Positions 17,557 through 25,510 of a stretch of 64,000 nt of DNA are shown one piece after another. Below the pieces are notes generated by a model. That model saw nothing but the letters and a program-made list of their open reading frames with translations, had not been told where the DNA came from and did no database searches. A program made the translations under genes and the position numbers. Within the stretch, counting starts at the first letter, position 1. Every line of letters starts with the position of its first letter. Source of the DNA: Emticicia sp037153985 (lineage in GTDB: Bacteria > Bacteroidota > Bacteroidia > Cytophagales > Spirosomataceae); the NCBI RefSeq assembly GCF_037153985.1, contig NZ_JBBAYI010000007.1:124001-188000 (forward strand), read 5' to 3'.

Positions 17557-17636
17557 TACCTTTGGTTCCCGTTCAAAAGTGTATGAAATTTGAATCAAAT
17601 ATTAATAATCTAAACTATAAATAACCGTTATTCGCT

Positions 17637-17768
17637 ATGAAAAAGAACTTTAACAATCGCCCTCTTGCAATTAAAAAAACAACTATCAGCGAGTTTTCAA
17701 ACAATAAAAGTCTGGCGGATGTTTTCACGAATGTTACCAGCCGCGTTTGTTCACTGCAAAATCTTTAA
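17637..17768 (+). CDS. small precursor-like peptide (43 aa)
   Basis: A short gene starting MKKNFNNRPLAIKKTTISEF. The segment LAIKKTTISEFS aligns with LSLDKETIARLN of the four lanthipeptide leaders at L, I/L, K, T and I, the core of the Bacteroidota lanthipeptide leader motif. The C-terminal part ends TNVTSRVCSLQNL, with one Cys and several Ser/Thr but no GG. It lies 80 bp after the kinase, has a TACCTTTG box at 17557-17564 upstream, and ends in a strong terminator, so it looks like a short transcription unit. It could be a fifth lanthipeptide precursor or a signal peptide for the adjacent kinase. Confidence 0.65.
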   Translation: MKKNFNNRPLAIKKTTISEFSNNKSLADVFTNVTSRVCSLQNL

Positions 17769-17785
17769 TTTATCTGATTAATATA

Positions 17786-17826
17786 CGAAGCCCGAGGGAA
17801 TGCCCCTCGGGCTTCGTGCTTTTTTA
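17786..17826 (+). terminator. strong intrinsic terminator
   Basis: A perfect 13-bp GC-rich stem (CGAAGCCCGAGGG with CCCTCGGGCTTCG), loop AATGC, followed by TGC and a run of T. It starts 18 bp after the stop of the 43 aa peptide gene and separates that unit from the radical SAM part of the locus. Confidence 0.9.
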
Positions 17827-17861
17827 ACGCTGTTAACACTTCCGTTAAGCCTATTTTTTTA

Positions 17862-17869
17862 TATACTTG
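17862..17869 (+). promoter_or_regulatory. candidate -7 box for the radical SAM arm
   Basis: TATACTTG differs from TAnnTTTG at one position and lies 107 bp before the next start codon, just after the strong terminator. No good TTG is seen 17-23 nt upstream, so the call is weak. Confidence 0.3.
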
Positions 17870-17975
17870 CGCAACTGCGTTTTAATCTAAATTCTGCTGC
17901 CTCCTGTCTAAATAATTTCATAAACAAGCCTTTCGGGGCTTACTTCGGTACATCAAACTTAAATCGCAGAAACAA

Positions 17976-18182
17976 ATGAGAAAAAGTGTTGACCAGCTTT
18001 TGCACGAAACATTCGATGAAGAGCAAAACTCCCCTAAAAGTGGTTGGTTAGAGATACTCTCAACCGACGGCGGCGAAGAAATCAGAGGCGGTGACCGCCC
18101 CTATGAGCCTATCATTTATGAAAGCCATACAAGGCGTTCACGGTTTAAATCGTTGATTTTTCTTGAAAAACTCGGACTATAA
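17976..18182 (+). CDS. putative radical SAM RiPP precursor A
   Basis: A 68 aa peptide starting MRKSVDQLLHETFDEEQ. It aligns with the next small gene: RKSVDQLL matches RKSLDSLM, and an acidic stretch then leads to a Gly-Gly (EEIRGG, residues 44-49). After GG comes DRPYEPIIYESHTRRSRFKS, containing aromatic-x-x triplets YEP, YES and FKS of the kind cyclised by triceptide-forming radical SAM enzymes. It is encoded just ahead of such an enzyme. It has no Cys, so it is not a lanthipeptide substrate. The modification sites are inferred. Confidence 0.65.
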   Translation: MRKSVDQLLHETFDEEQNSPKSGWLEILSTDGGEEIRGGDRPYEPIIYESHTRRSRFKSLIFLEKLGL

Positions 18183-18209
18183 CTATTACATAATTAACCC
18201 TTAAAAACT

Positions 18210-18404
18210 ATGGCAAAGAAACGATTCTCGATTAGCCTTTTCGACAAGAAAAACGCGCGTAAATCGCTTGATTCGCTAATGAACGAAGAAGAAACCAAAG
18301 TCATTGGCGACGACATCAACGGTGGGTGGAACCAATACAAAGAACCTCCTTACGACGATGAAGAAAAAAAGAAAATGTTGAGAAATAAACCCAGTAAATC
18401 TTAA
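18210..18404 (+). CDS. putative radical SAM RiPP precursor B
   Basis: A 64 aa peptide starting MAKKRFSISLFDKKNARKSL. After the leader helix RKSLDSLMNEEE comes GDDINGG (GG at residues 37-38), then a core beginning WNQYKEPPYDDEEKKK. The core reads as three successive aromatic-x-polar triplets, WNQ, YKE and YDD. It has no Cys. It ends 9 bp before the radical SAM gene, with precursor A 27 bp upstream. The GG position fits cleavage by the C39 transporter downstream. Alternative reading: small accessory proteins with no RiPP role. Confidence 0.68.
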   Translation: MAKKRFSISLFDKKNARKSLDSLMNEEETKVIGDDINGGWNQYKEPPYDDEEKKKMLRNKPSKS

Positions 18405-18413
18405 ACCTGCTAC

Positions 18414-19637
18414 ATGAAAAAAAAGGCGAATATAAAAGGTTTGGTTCTTAAAATCGCCAGCAGGTGCAATCTGAACTGTTCTTATTGCTATATGTACAAT
18501 CTGGGTGACACCTCTTATCTCAACCAGCCCAAGCATATGCAAAACGAAGTTGTAGATGCCATCATTAATCAGGTTAAAACATATAGTAAGCAGTATAAGG
18601 TCGAAGCCTTTGAGTTTATTTTTCATGGTGGCGAGCCATTACTTGCCCCCAAAGCGTTCTTCCGGGGTTTTGTAGCCAAAGCACGTAAAGAATTAGCAGG
18701 GATAAGTTTAAGTTTTGGAGTACAAACAAACGGAACACTTCTGGATGCCCATTGGTGTAAATTATTTAAAGAACTCGAAATAGGTATAGGCATTAGCCTT
18801 GATGGCCCCGAATCAATAAACGATATATATCGGCTCAATAAAAACGGTAAAGGGTCTTACGAAACAGTACTAAAAGGTATTGAAATTGCCCGAATGCATC
18901 AGGTGAATTTCGGCATCCTGTCGGTGGTTAATCCTGAAACAGAAGCAGCACAGCTCTATGATTTTTTTAAATCGTTGCAGATAAAAGCCATTGATTTTCT
19001 GTTTCCTGACCACCATTATGACTTCCTTCCGAAGGTATATCGGCAAAAAAATATGTCGCCTCAATATACGCCTTTCGGCGACTGGTGGATAAAACTGTTC
19101 GACCGTTGGTTTACAGATACGGAAGATAAACCGGGTATCAGGTTTCTGAGCCAGATTATACTGATGATTATCGGGATAGATAATGGGTTTGAAACCATAG
19201 GCCAACAGGAAAACAATTATCTGATTATTGAAACTGACGGAAGCATTGAGGCATCTGACTATCTGAAGGCTTGTGGCGACGGATTTACAAAAGAAGGTAA
19301 AAATGTGCTTTTTGATGGATTCGACAAGGCCATTTATGCCAACCTGATAGCACTTCACAGGCAAAGCCATAAGCAATTACCAAAGCGGTGCAGCCAATGC
19401 TTTATTAAAAAAGTTTGTGGAGGCGGGCATCTGGCACACAGGTTCAGTCGTTTGCAGGGCTTTGACAACCCATCGGTTTACTGTTTCGACCTCATGAAAC
19501 TTATTACGCATATTCAGAATGTCATCGTGAAGCGGTTACCCACCGACATCATCAATGCCACCGGCTTATCTCCGATTACTTACGCCGAGGCACTCAAGGC
19601 ATTGCCGCTTACAAAAGTAGAAACTCATACGCTATAA
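18414..19637 (+). CDS. radical SAM/SPASM peptide maturase (FxsB-like)
   Basis: A 407 aa radical SAM enzyme. The [4Fe-4S]-SAM motif is C18-x3-C22-x2-C25 (RCNLNCSYC), and the SAM-binding HGGEP is at residues 71-75. A C-terminal SPASM-like region around 325-345 carries CSQCFIKKVCGGGHLAHRF. CGGG followed by HR resembles FxsB-type maturases that make C-C or C-N links between an aromatic ring and a residue two positions away. It lacks a fused beta-hydroxylase domain. Its substrates are likely the two peptides immediately upstream. It is oxygen-sensitive and cytosolic. Confidence 0.88.
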   Translation: MKKKANIKGLVLKIASRCNLNCSYCYMYNLGDTSYLNQPKHMQNEVVDAIINQVKTYSKQYKVEAFEFIFHGGEPLLAPKAFFRGFVAKARKELAGISLSFGVQTNGTLLDAHWCKLFKELEIGIGISLDGPESINDIYRLNKNGKGSYETVLKGIEIARMHQVNFGILSVVNPETEAAQLYDFFKSLQIKAIDFLFPDHHYDFLPKVYRQKNMSPQYTPFGDWWIKLFDRWFTDTEDKPGIRFLSQIILMIIGIDNGFETIGQQENNYLIIETDGSIEASDYLKACGDGFTKEGKNVLFDGFDKAIYANLIALHRQSHKQLPKRCSQCFIKKVCGGGHLAHRFSRLQGFDNPSVYCFDLMKLITHIQNVIVKRLPTDIINATGLSPITYAEALKALPLTKVETHTL

Positions 19638-19648
19638 AAATTAAGGTT

Positions 19649-21952
19649 ATGTTAGGCAATAAATACAAATTTTTCAGCCAGTTAGATTTCATGGATTGTG
19701 GGCCAACCTGTCTAAGAATGATTAGCTCGTATTTTGGCAAAGATTACACCATCGATTTTTTACGTGCCAATGCCTACATCTCGCGTTCAGGAGCAAGCAT
19801 GGTTAACCTGAGTCTGGCTGCCGAGAAAGTCGGCTTCCGAACGCTCATGGTTAAAATAAATTACGATAAACTCACACAGGAAGCTCCGCTGCCGTGTATT
19901 CTGCACTGGAATCAGGAACACTACGTGGTTTTATATGATTACGTACGGAAATTTTCATGGTCAAGGTTAAAATTCGAGGAAAGACTCATTGTGGCAGACC
20001 CCGGTCATGGTCTGGTATCGCTCGACAAAGAAGTATTTCTCAAATGCTGGACAGCCGATAACCCACAGCAAACAGGCGTGGCACTACTCATGGAGCCTTC
20101 GCCAGAATTTTATCAGATAGATGCCGAAGAAAAAGAAAAAAAGACCAACGGGTTTAAATTCTTGCTCCAATACCTGATGCCGTATAAGAAATATCTCTTT
20201 CAGATTTTTCTGGGAATGCTCTTTGGGAGCCTTGTAAGCCTTATTTTCCCGTTTCTTACGCAGTCTCTGGTTGACTACGGTATCCACCAACACAACCTCG
20301 GCCTCATACACCTTATTTTAATTGCACAACTATTGCTGTTTCTGGGCGGGGTAGGGGTTGATGTTATCCGAAACTGGATATTGCTGCATATCAATACCCG
20401 TATTAGTGTGAGTATTATTTCAAACTTTCTGATTAAACTCATGAAGTTGCCTATCAGTTTTTTCGAGAGCAAAAACGTAGGCGATATTACCCAGCGTATC
20501 AACGACCACCACCGTATAGAAGAATTCCTGACAGGGCATACCATTAATACCCTCTTTTCAATTCTGAATATCATTATTTTCTCGGCAGTGTTAGGCGTAT
20601 ACAGCGGAAAACTACTACTGGTTTTTGTAATAGGTAGTATTTTGTCACTCTCGTGGGTGTTTTTGTTTCTGAAACAACGCAAAAACCTTGATTATAAACG
20701 CTTTCAGCGTATGCGCGAAAACCAGAGTAGCATTTTTGAGCTTATTACCGGAATGCAGGAAATAAAACTCAATAACTGCGAAAGAGCCAGACGCTGGGAG
20801 TGGGAACGCATTCAGGCCAAACTCTTTAAAGTAAATATAAAGGGGCTAAGTCTTGAGCAATATCAGGAAGTAGGCTCTACATTCTTTACGCAATCGAAAA
20901 ATATTATTGTTACCTACATAGCTGCCACGCAGGTAATCAACAACGAAATATCGTTGGGTGTGATGCTTAGTATTTCGTACATCATTGGGCAGTTGAATGG
21001 CCCTCTTGGGCAAATCATCGAATTTATTAAAAGTGTGCAGGATTCAAAAATGAGCCTTGATAGGCTAAGTGAAATCCATAATAAATCAGATGAAGAACTG
21101 AACGAAGAATTTATTATGAATAAACGAGGCAGCATTGAAAGTTATAGCGAAGCAAACCTCGACGATGCCAGTAGTTCGTTGCGTTACAATAATTTGTTGC
21201 TTGATACCGAAAAAGGTATTCAGATTAACAACTTGTCTTTCCGGTATGGCGGGCCACATTCTCCATTGGTACTCAAGAACCTTAACTTATATATTCCGAA
21301 AGGAAAAATTACAGCCATTGTGGGGTCGAGCGGGAGTGGTAAAACTACCTTGTTAAAGCTATTGCTAAAGTTTTATCCACCACAAGAGGGCGAAATCAAG
21401 ATTGATGGCATTGACATGAGCGATTTATCGGCCAGTAACTGGCGGGGTGTCTGTGGCACTGTAATGCAGGACGGCTACATTTTTTCAGATACCATTGTTA
21501 AAAATATTGCCGTTGATGGCCAGAAAGTAAATGAAAAACGACTAATGGATGCCGTGCATACGGCCAATATTCAGGATTACATCAAGAAATTGCCCTTGGG
21601 TTTTTCAACTAAAATTGGCAGTTCGGGAGCCGGATTAAGTGGTGGGCAACGCCAACGAATCTTTATTGCCCGTGCTGTATATAAAAATCCGCAATATATA
21701 TTCTTTGATGAAGCCACCAGTGCCCTTGATGCCAATAATGAAACCGTTATTATGGAAAACCTCGAGCGTTTCTTTAAGGGGCGTACGGTTGTAATTATTG
21801 CCCACCGTTTAAGCACCGTAAAAAATGCCGACCAGATTATTGTGATGGACAACGGAGAAATCAAAGAAATAGGTAGCCACAAGCAGCTATCAAAACAGAA
21901 AGGTTACTATTACCAGTTGGTTAAAAATCAGTTAGAACTCGACGCCGCATAA
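19649..21952 (+). CDS. peptidase-containing ABC transporter (C39, leader-cleaving exporter)
   Basis: A 767 aa PCAT-type exporter. The N-terminal C39 peptidase has catalytic C17 (DCGPTC), H91 (EHYVVLYDY) and D117 (ADPGHG). It is followed by a six-helix transmembrane domain (about 175-450). The ATPase domain has Walker A GSSGSGKTT near 560, signature LSGGQRQR near 663 and Walker B YIFFDEATSALD near 686. This family cuts after Gly-Gly while exporting. Both precursor families here carry GG before their cores, so one transporter could serve both. It is 11 bp from the radical SAM gene and 12 bp from the HlyD-like gene. Confidence 0.93.
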   Translation: MLGNKYKFFSQLDFMDCGPTCLRMISSYFGKDYTIDFLRANAYISRSGASMVNLSLAAEKVGFRTLMVKINYDKLTQEAPLPCILHWNQEHYVVLYDYVRKFSWSRLKFEERLIVADPGHGLVSLDKEVFLKCWTADNPQQTGVALLMEPSPEFYQIDAEEKEKKTNGFKFLLQYLMPYKKYLFQIFLGMLFGSLVSLIFPFLTQSLVDYGIHQHNLGLIHLILIAQLLLFLGGVGVDVIRNWILLHINTRISVSIISNFLIKLMKLPISFFESKNVGDITQRINDHHRIEEFLTGHTINTLFSILNIIIFSAVLGVYSGKLLLVFVIGSILSLSWVFLFLKQRKNLDYKRFQRMRENQSSIFELITGMQEIKLNNCERARRWEWERIQAKLFKVNIKGLSLEQYQEVGSTFFTQSKNIIVTYIAATQVINNEISLGVMLSISYIIGQLNGPLGQIIEFIKSVQDSKMSLDRLSEIHNKSDEELNEEFIMNKRGSIESYSEANLDDASSSLRYNNLLLDTEKGIQINNLSFRYGGPHSPLVLKNLNLYIPKGKITAIVGSSGSGKTTLLKLLLKFYPPQEGEIKIDGIDMSDLSASNWRGVCGTVMQDGYIFSDTIVKNIAVDGQKVNEKRLMDAVHTANIQDYIKKLPLGFSTKIGSSGAGLSGGQRQRIFIARAVYKNPQYIFFDEATSALDANNETVIMENLERFFKGRTVVIIAHRLSTVKNADQIIVMDNGEIKEIGSHKQLSKQKGYYYQLVKNQLELDAA

Positions 21953-21964
21953 ACCCTTATAGCC

Positions 21965-22684
21965 ATGCCTACTCAGATACCTAATCATGTTGACCGCACT
22001 GACGAAATTCAGGAGATTATCGGGCAGGTTCCCGGCTGGATAACCCGTTGGGGTATTACAGTGCTATTTCTTATGCTGTTGCTGGTTGTTTTTATTTCGC
22101 GTTATCTTACTTTGCCCGTTACCATACAGGCCGAAGTAAATTTTCATGCCAAAGAACAGCCGTTCAGGTTTGTCTGGATGAAAACCGAAACCAACGTTGA
22201 TTATACCCCCGTAGTAAAAGACGGGCAGTTTGTTAGCAAAGAAGACACCGTAGTTCTGGAAATAAACCGCAGTACCGGAGCCAAAACCTATCATACAACA
22301 AGTATTGGCGGTAAAGTAATGTTTTTCAGAGGAACCGAAGAAATGCCGCGGGCTTCGGGTCTGATTGTAACGCCCCAGTTTACTAACTACGATATAGAAA
22401 TAAAAGTGCCTATTGATGGCTCAGGGCAAATAAGAAAAGGACAAAAAACCCTTATCAGGCTTGATGAGTTTCCTGAACATAAATATGGATTCCTGATAGG
22501 CGAAGTAGCAGAGTTATCTTATGTGCCTATCGACCGGTTTTATCGTGGGCGTTTGTACCTTTCAAACGGTATGCTTACAAATGTGCATCAGAATATACCG
22601 CTGATGGCAAACCTGCACGGAAAAGCACAGATAATTACCGAAAATATCTCGGTTTTTGATAAAATCTTCGGAGGACTATTCTAA
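21965..22684 (+). CDS. short HlyD-like membrane fusion protein
   Basis: A 239 aa protein with one N-terminal membrane helix (about residues 24-46) followed by a periplasmic beta-rich domain. VKDGQFVSKEDTVVLEI resembles a lipoyl-type half motif, and EIKVPIDGSGQIRKGQKTLIRLDEFP is typical of HlyD beta-barrel domains. It is about half the usual HlyD length and lacks the long coiled-coil hairpin that contacts TolC. It is directly downstream of the C39 transporter and so is probably its adaptor. No TolC gene is nearby. Confidence 0.78.
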   Translation: MPTQIPNHVDRTDEIQEIIGQVPGWITRWGITVLFLMLLLVVFISRYLTLPVTIQAEVNFHAKEQPFRFVWMKTETNVDYTPVVKDGQFVSKEDTVVLEINRSTGAKTYHTTSIGGKVMFFRGTEEMPRASGLIVTPQFTNYDIEIKVPIDGSGQIRKGQKTLIRLDEFPEHKYGFLIGEVAELSYVPIDRFYRGRLYLSNGMLTNVHQNIPLMANLHGKAQIITENISVFDKIFGGLF

Positions 22685-22736
22685 TACCTAACTTATAGAA
22701 GTAAAAATAATCAGCACCTAATTTCACAGAACAACA

Positions 22737-23891
22737 ATGAAGAAAATCTGTTTAATTATACCTTATTTCGGAAAAAAATTCCCTTCTTATTTTCCGTATT
22801 TCATTAAGTCGGCCGCTTGGAACGATACCATCGATTTCGTTTTTTTTACAGATATTCGTTTTCCGCATTATAGTCAGTCATATAAAAATATAAAGTTTAT
22901 TAACTTTAATCTGGATGATTTTAATGCCCTTGCTTCTGAAAAAATAGGAATCCCGATTGAGGTAAAAGAACCCTACAAACTTTGTGATTTCAAGCCGTCT
23001 TACGGTAACATATTTGAAGATTATCTGAAAGAATATGATTTCTGGGGGCATTGTGATATTGATGTGATTTTTGGGAATATCCGAAATTTCATCACAGACG
23101 AAATCCTGACCGAATACGACATCGTCTCTGTCAGAAAAGAATACCTTTCGGGCTTTTTTACGCTTTACAAAAACAATTATACCATAACTAGGCTCTATAA
23201 ACGAAGCAAAGACTGGCAGAAAATATATTCTACCAACAAACATTTTGCTTTCGATGAGATGAATTTTCTGGTGATAGAACGCTTCAGAGGTTTCAGAATG
23301 GACGAGCTGTCGCCTGAAATAGAGTGTATGACAGCCATTGTCGAAAAAAACACAGATAATGTTAAAGTACGCTTTGAAACCGTTTGTCATGAGTTTCTGT
23401 ACTCAATTATCGATGAAACAGGTGAAGAACGCCGCGATAGCCTGATAATATCTAAAGCTGGAGCTTTTAGCCCTAAACGAGATAAAGAGTTCTGTCTGGT
23501 GCATCTGATTAATCTCAAGTCGAACAGTTATTTTAAAATATCAAAAATTAACTGGAATGTGTCAGAAATTCTCATCGACCGTACAGGTATTTACCTTTCA
23601 GAATCAGGCAAGAAAAAAGAGGTGCATCGTACCTTAAAACGCCCGTTGACATTGAACCCTACCTTAGTGATAGAGCCTAATCATACCTTGATTCTGCCCA
23701 ATTCGGGGCATCGGATAAATATGATTAACTGGTTGCTTTTTCTGCCTTATTTCAGGGGTAAAGTTGTTTCAGGGAAAGATATTATGCACGCTTGCCTGCA
23801 TAATAACGTAACCATGAAAGACCTCAGAGAAAATGTTATTGACCTTGTTACGGATGGCGTTGACCAGAATTTACTCATTGAGGCCCGCTAA
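22737..23891 (+). CDS. DUF6625-like putative glycosyltransferase
   Basis: A 384 aa cytosolic protein. It opens KKICLIIPYFGKKFPSYFP, contains FVFFTD near 38, and has the DxD-like HCDIDVIFGNIRNF near residue 104, expected of GT-A glycosyltransferases that bind a nucleotide sugar through a metal. It resembles the DUF6625 family. It is the last plus-strand gene of the RiPP locus, 52 bp after the HlyD-like gene. It may glycosylate the peptide or act in envelope sugar synthesis. The last 100 residues have no motif I recognise. Confidence 0.7.
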   Translation: MKKICLIIPYFGKKFPSYFPYFIKSAAWNDTIDFVFFTDIRFPHYSQSYKNIKFINFNLDDFNALASEKIGIPIEVKEPYKLCDFKPSYGNIFEDYLKEYDFWGHCDIDVIFGNIRNFITDEILTEYDIVSVRKEYLSGFFTLYKNNYTITRLYKRSKDWQKIYSTNKHFAFDEMNFLVIERFRGFRMDELSPEIECMTAIVEKNTDNVKVRFETVCHEFLYSIIDETGEERRDSLIISKAGAFSPKRDKEFCLVHLINLKSNSYFKISKINWNVSEILIDRTGIYLSESGKKKEVHRTLKRPLTLNPTLVIEPNHTLILPNSGHRINMINWLLFLPYFRGKVVSGKDIMHACLHNNVTMKDLRENVIDLVTDGVDQNLLIEAR

Positions 23892-23907
23892 GGTTTTAGC
23901 AAACAGC

Positions 23908-25413
23908 TTAGTAACCTTGTATGGCCTCAGCAATATCAGCGCAACTGGCAGGAACTTCGTTATGCGTATAATGAAGTAAACCTGCCATATAAAGCTCTTT
24001 TATTTTAATATCAAATCTTTGCAGAAGTTCGTCGGGTTGTTGATTAGTTTTTTGTTGTAGCAATGCTAGTAGATGTTCGAGAGGTTGGGGTTCTTCCGAA
24101 CAATTATATAAAATAAACATCGCGAAGGTATCCCATATTTTATCATCATAGTGTGCTTGCCCATACCCGAAATCATATATCAGACTTGAAAAAATACTCT
24201 TGCCGTCATCCCAGATTCTTTCAGAAACCCTCATGCTACTATCATAGCTAATAGTGTCGTTCAGCCGTTGGCCAATAGGTAATTTTTCAAGGTATTCATA
24301 CAGAAACCGTATTCTTGCCTGTTCTGATTCCTGAAAACCAGCCAGCTTGTTTTTTACTTTTCTGAAATCTTTATTGCGTTGGTGTTCAAATACAATCGCA
24401 TGGCTGAGGGTTTCGTCATTAGCCCATGTTTGTAACATGGTCTTTACATTTTTTGGAGTTACTACCTCATTACTGCCTTTTTGTTGTATCCGGTAATTAC
24501 TTTCGGCATAATAATCTACTTTTTGCGGCACTTGTATAAAAAACTCTGAGATAAAGGCCGTAATATGTTTATATACAGCCGGAAAATGAAACTTTAAAGC
24601 CTGCTCTACCTGCTTGCAATAGAACAAGTCAAGTTTGTTTTCTCCAATTAAATGATGATACCCATATTTTTTATCAAGTAAATTGGCGATTTTGGTGTAT
24701 CGGCTGTCGAGTTTATCTTCAATTAGTACGTGTATAGGTTTGTTGTAGTACAACTCAACAAAATGTACAAAAAAACATTCTTCTAACAACGTATTTACAA
24801 AACCTAACGATAGTTGGGTTTTGTTAGCTTGGATTTTCGGCAGATGAAGCCCAACAAACGATTCAAGAAACTGGTAGTACTCTTTAAAAAGAGCTTTGTC
24901 CTGACCGCCAATAATGCCCATGTTAACCGCATTGTGGGTGGTTTCGCTGGCAAGTATAGATGGCATTTGTATGCCAATATCGGCTAGTTCTTTTCGGGCA
25001 ATATTATAGCAACTAAAATCTTTCTGGTAATTCTGAGCAAAAATAGTGCTGTTATAAAAAGTATCTGGTAGAGGTTTCCACAAAAAGGCATCGCTATCGA
25101 TATGCACAAAAGGCTCCTCAAGTTGTTGGTAACTATTAATTTTTCGCATTACCCATACTTCTCTCGGATATTTCAATTCCAAGCCAGTTTGTGAGAGTAT
25201 TACTTCATCGTAAGGTAATTGCAGGGTATCAACCAACAGTTTTTTTCCGAAGGTATCAGTACAGAGAATAACTTTACTGAAATGCTTTTTTAGTAACGAT
25301 ACACTTAAAGCCCAACTCATCAGATGGAAGCGGGCATCAAGCCAGCCCCCGTTTAATTCTCCTGCTGCACGCAGCGTTGTTTTATCAGACCAGAAAGTTT
25401 GGATAGCTACCAT
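23908..25413 (-). CDS. DUF6734-like, GT-A-type protein
   Basis: A 501 aa protein convergent with the DUF6625-like gene (16 bp between stop codons). The N-terminal third looks like a glycosyltransferase fold: ALSVSLLKKHFSKVILCTD, then EEPFVHIDSDAFLWKPLPD with a DSD metal-type motif near residue 85. It resembles DUF6734. The C-terminal half (from about 280) is unfamiliar, helical and charged. There is no signal peptide. It might be part of the RiPP locus or of the ECF-sigma operon upstream on the same strand (97 bp gap). Confidence 0.6.
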   Translation of the reverse strand: MVAIQTFWSDKTTLRAAGELNGGWLDARFHLMSWALSVSLLKKHFSKVILCTDTFGKKLLVDTLQLPYDEVILSQTGLELKYPREVWVMRKINSYQQLEEPFVHIDSDAFLWKPLPDTFYNSTIFAQNYQKDFSCYNIARKELADIGIQMPSILASETTHNAVNMGIIGGQDKALFKEYYQFLESFVGLHLPKIQANKTQLSLGFVNTLLEECFFVHFVELYYNKPIHVLIEDKLDSRYTKIANLLDKKYGYHHLIGENKLDLFYCKQVEQALKFHFPAVYKHITAFISEFFIQVPQKVDYYAESNYRIQQKGSNEVVTPKNVKTMLQTWANDETLSHAIVFEHQRNKDFRKVKNKLAGFQESEQARIRFLYEYLEKLPIGQRLNDTISYDSSMRVSERIWDDGKSIFSSLIYDFGYGQAHYDDKIWDTFAMFILYNCSEEPQPLEHLLALLQQKTNQQPDELLQRFDIKIKELYMAGLLHYTHNEVPASCADIAEAIQGY

Positions 25414-25510
25414 GTTTGGCTAATTTTAAAATATACAAATCTTTGAAGGATTCAGTAAATTTCATTTTTTTTTATACCATGATAGCTATTTTTTATACAT
25501 AAGACCTTAT

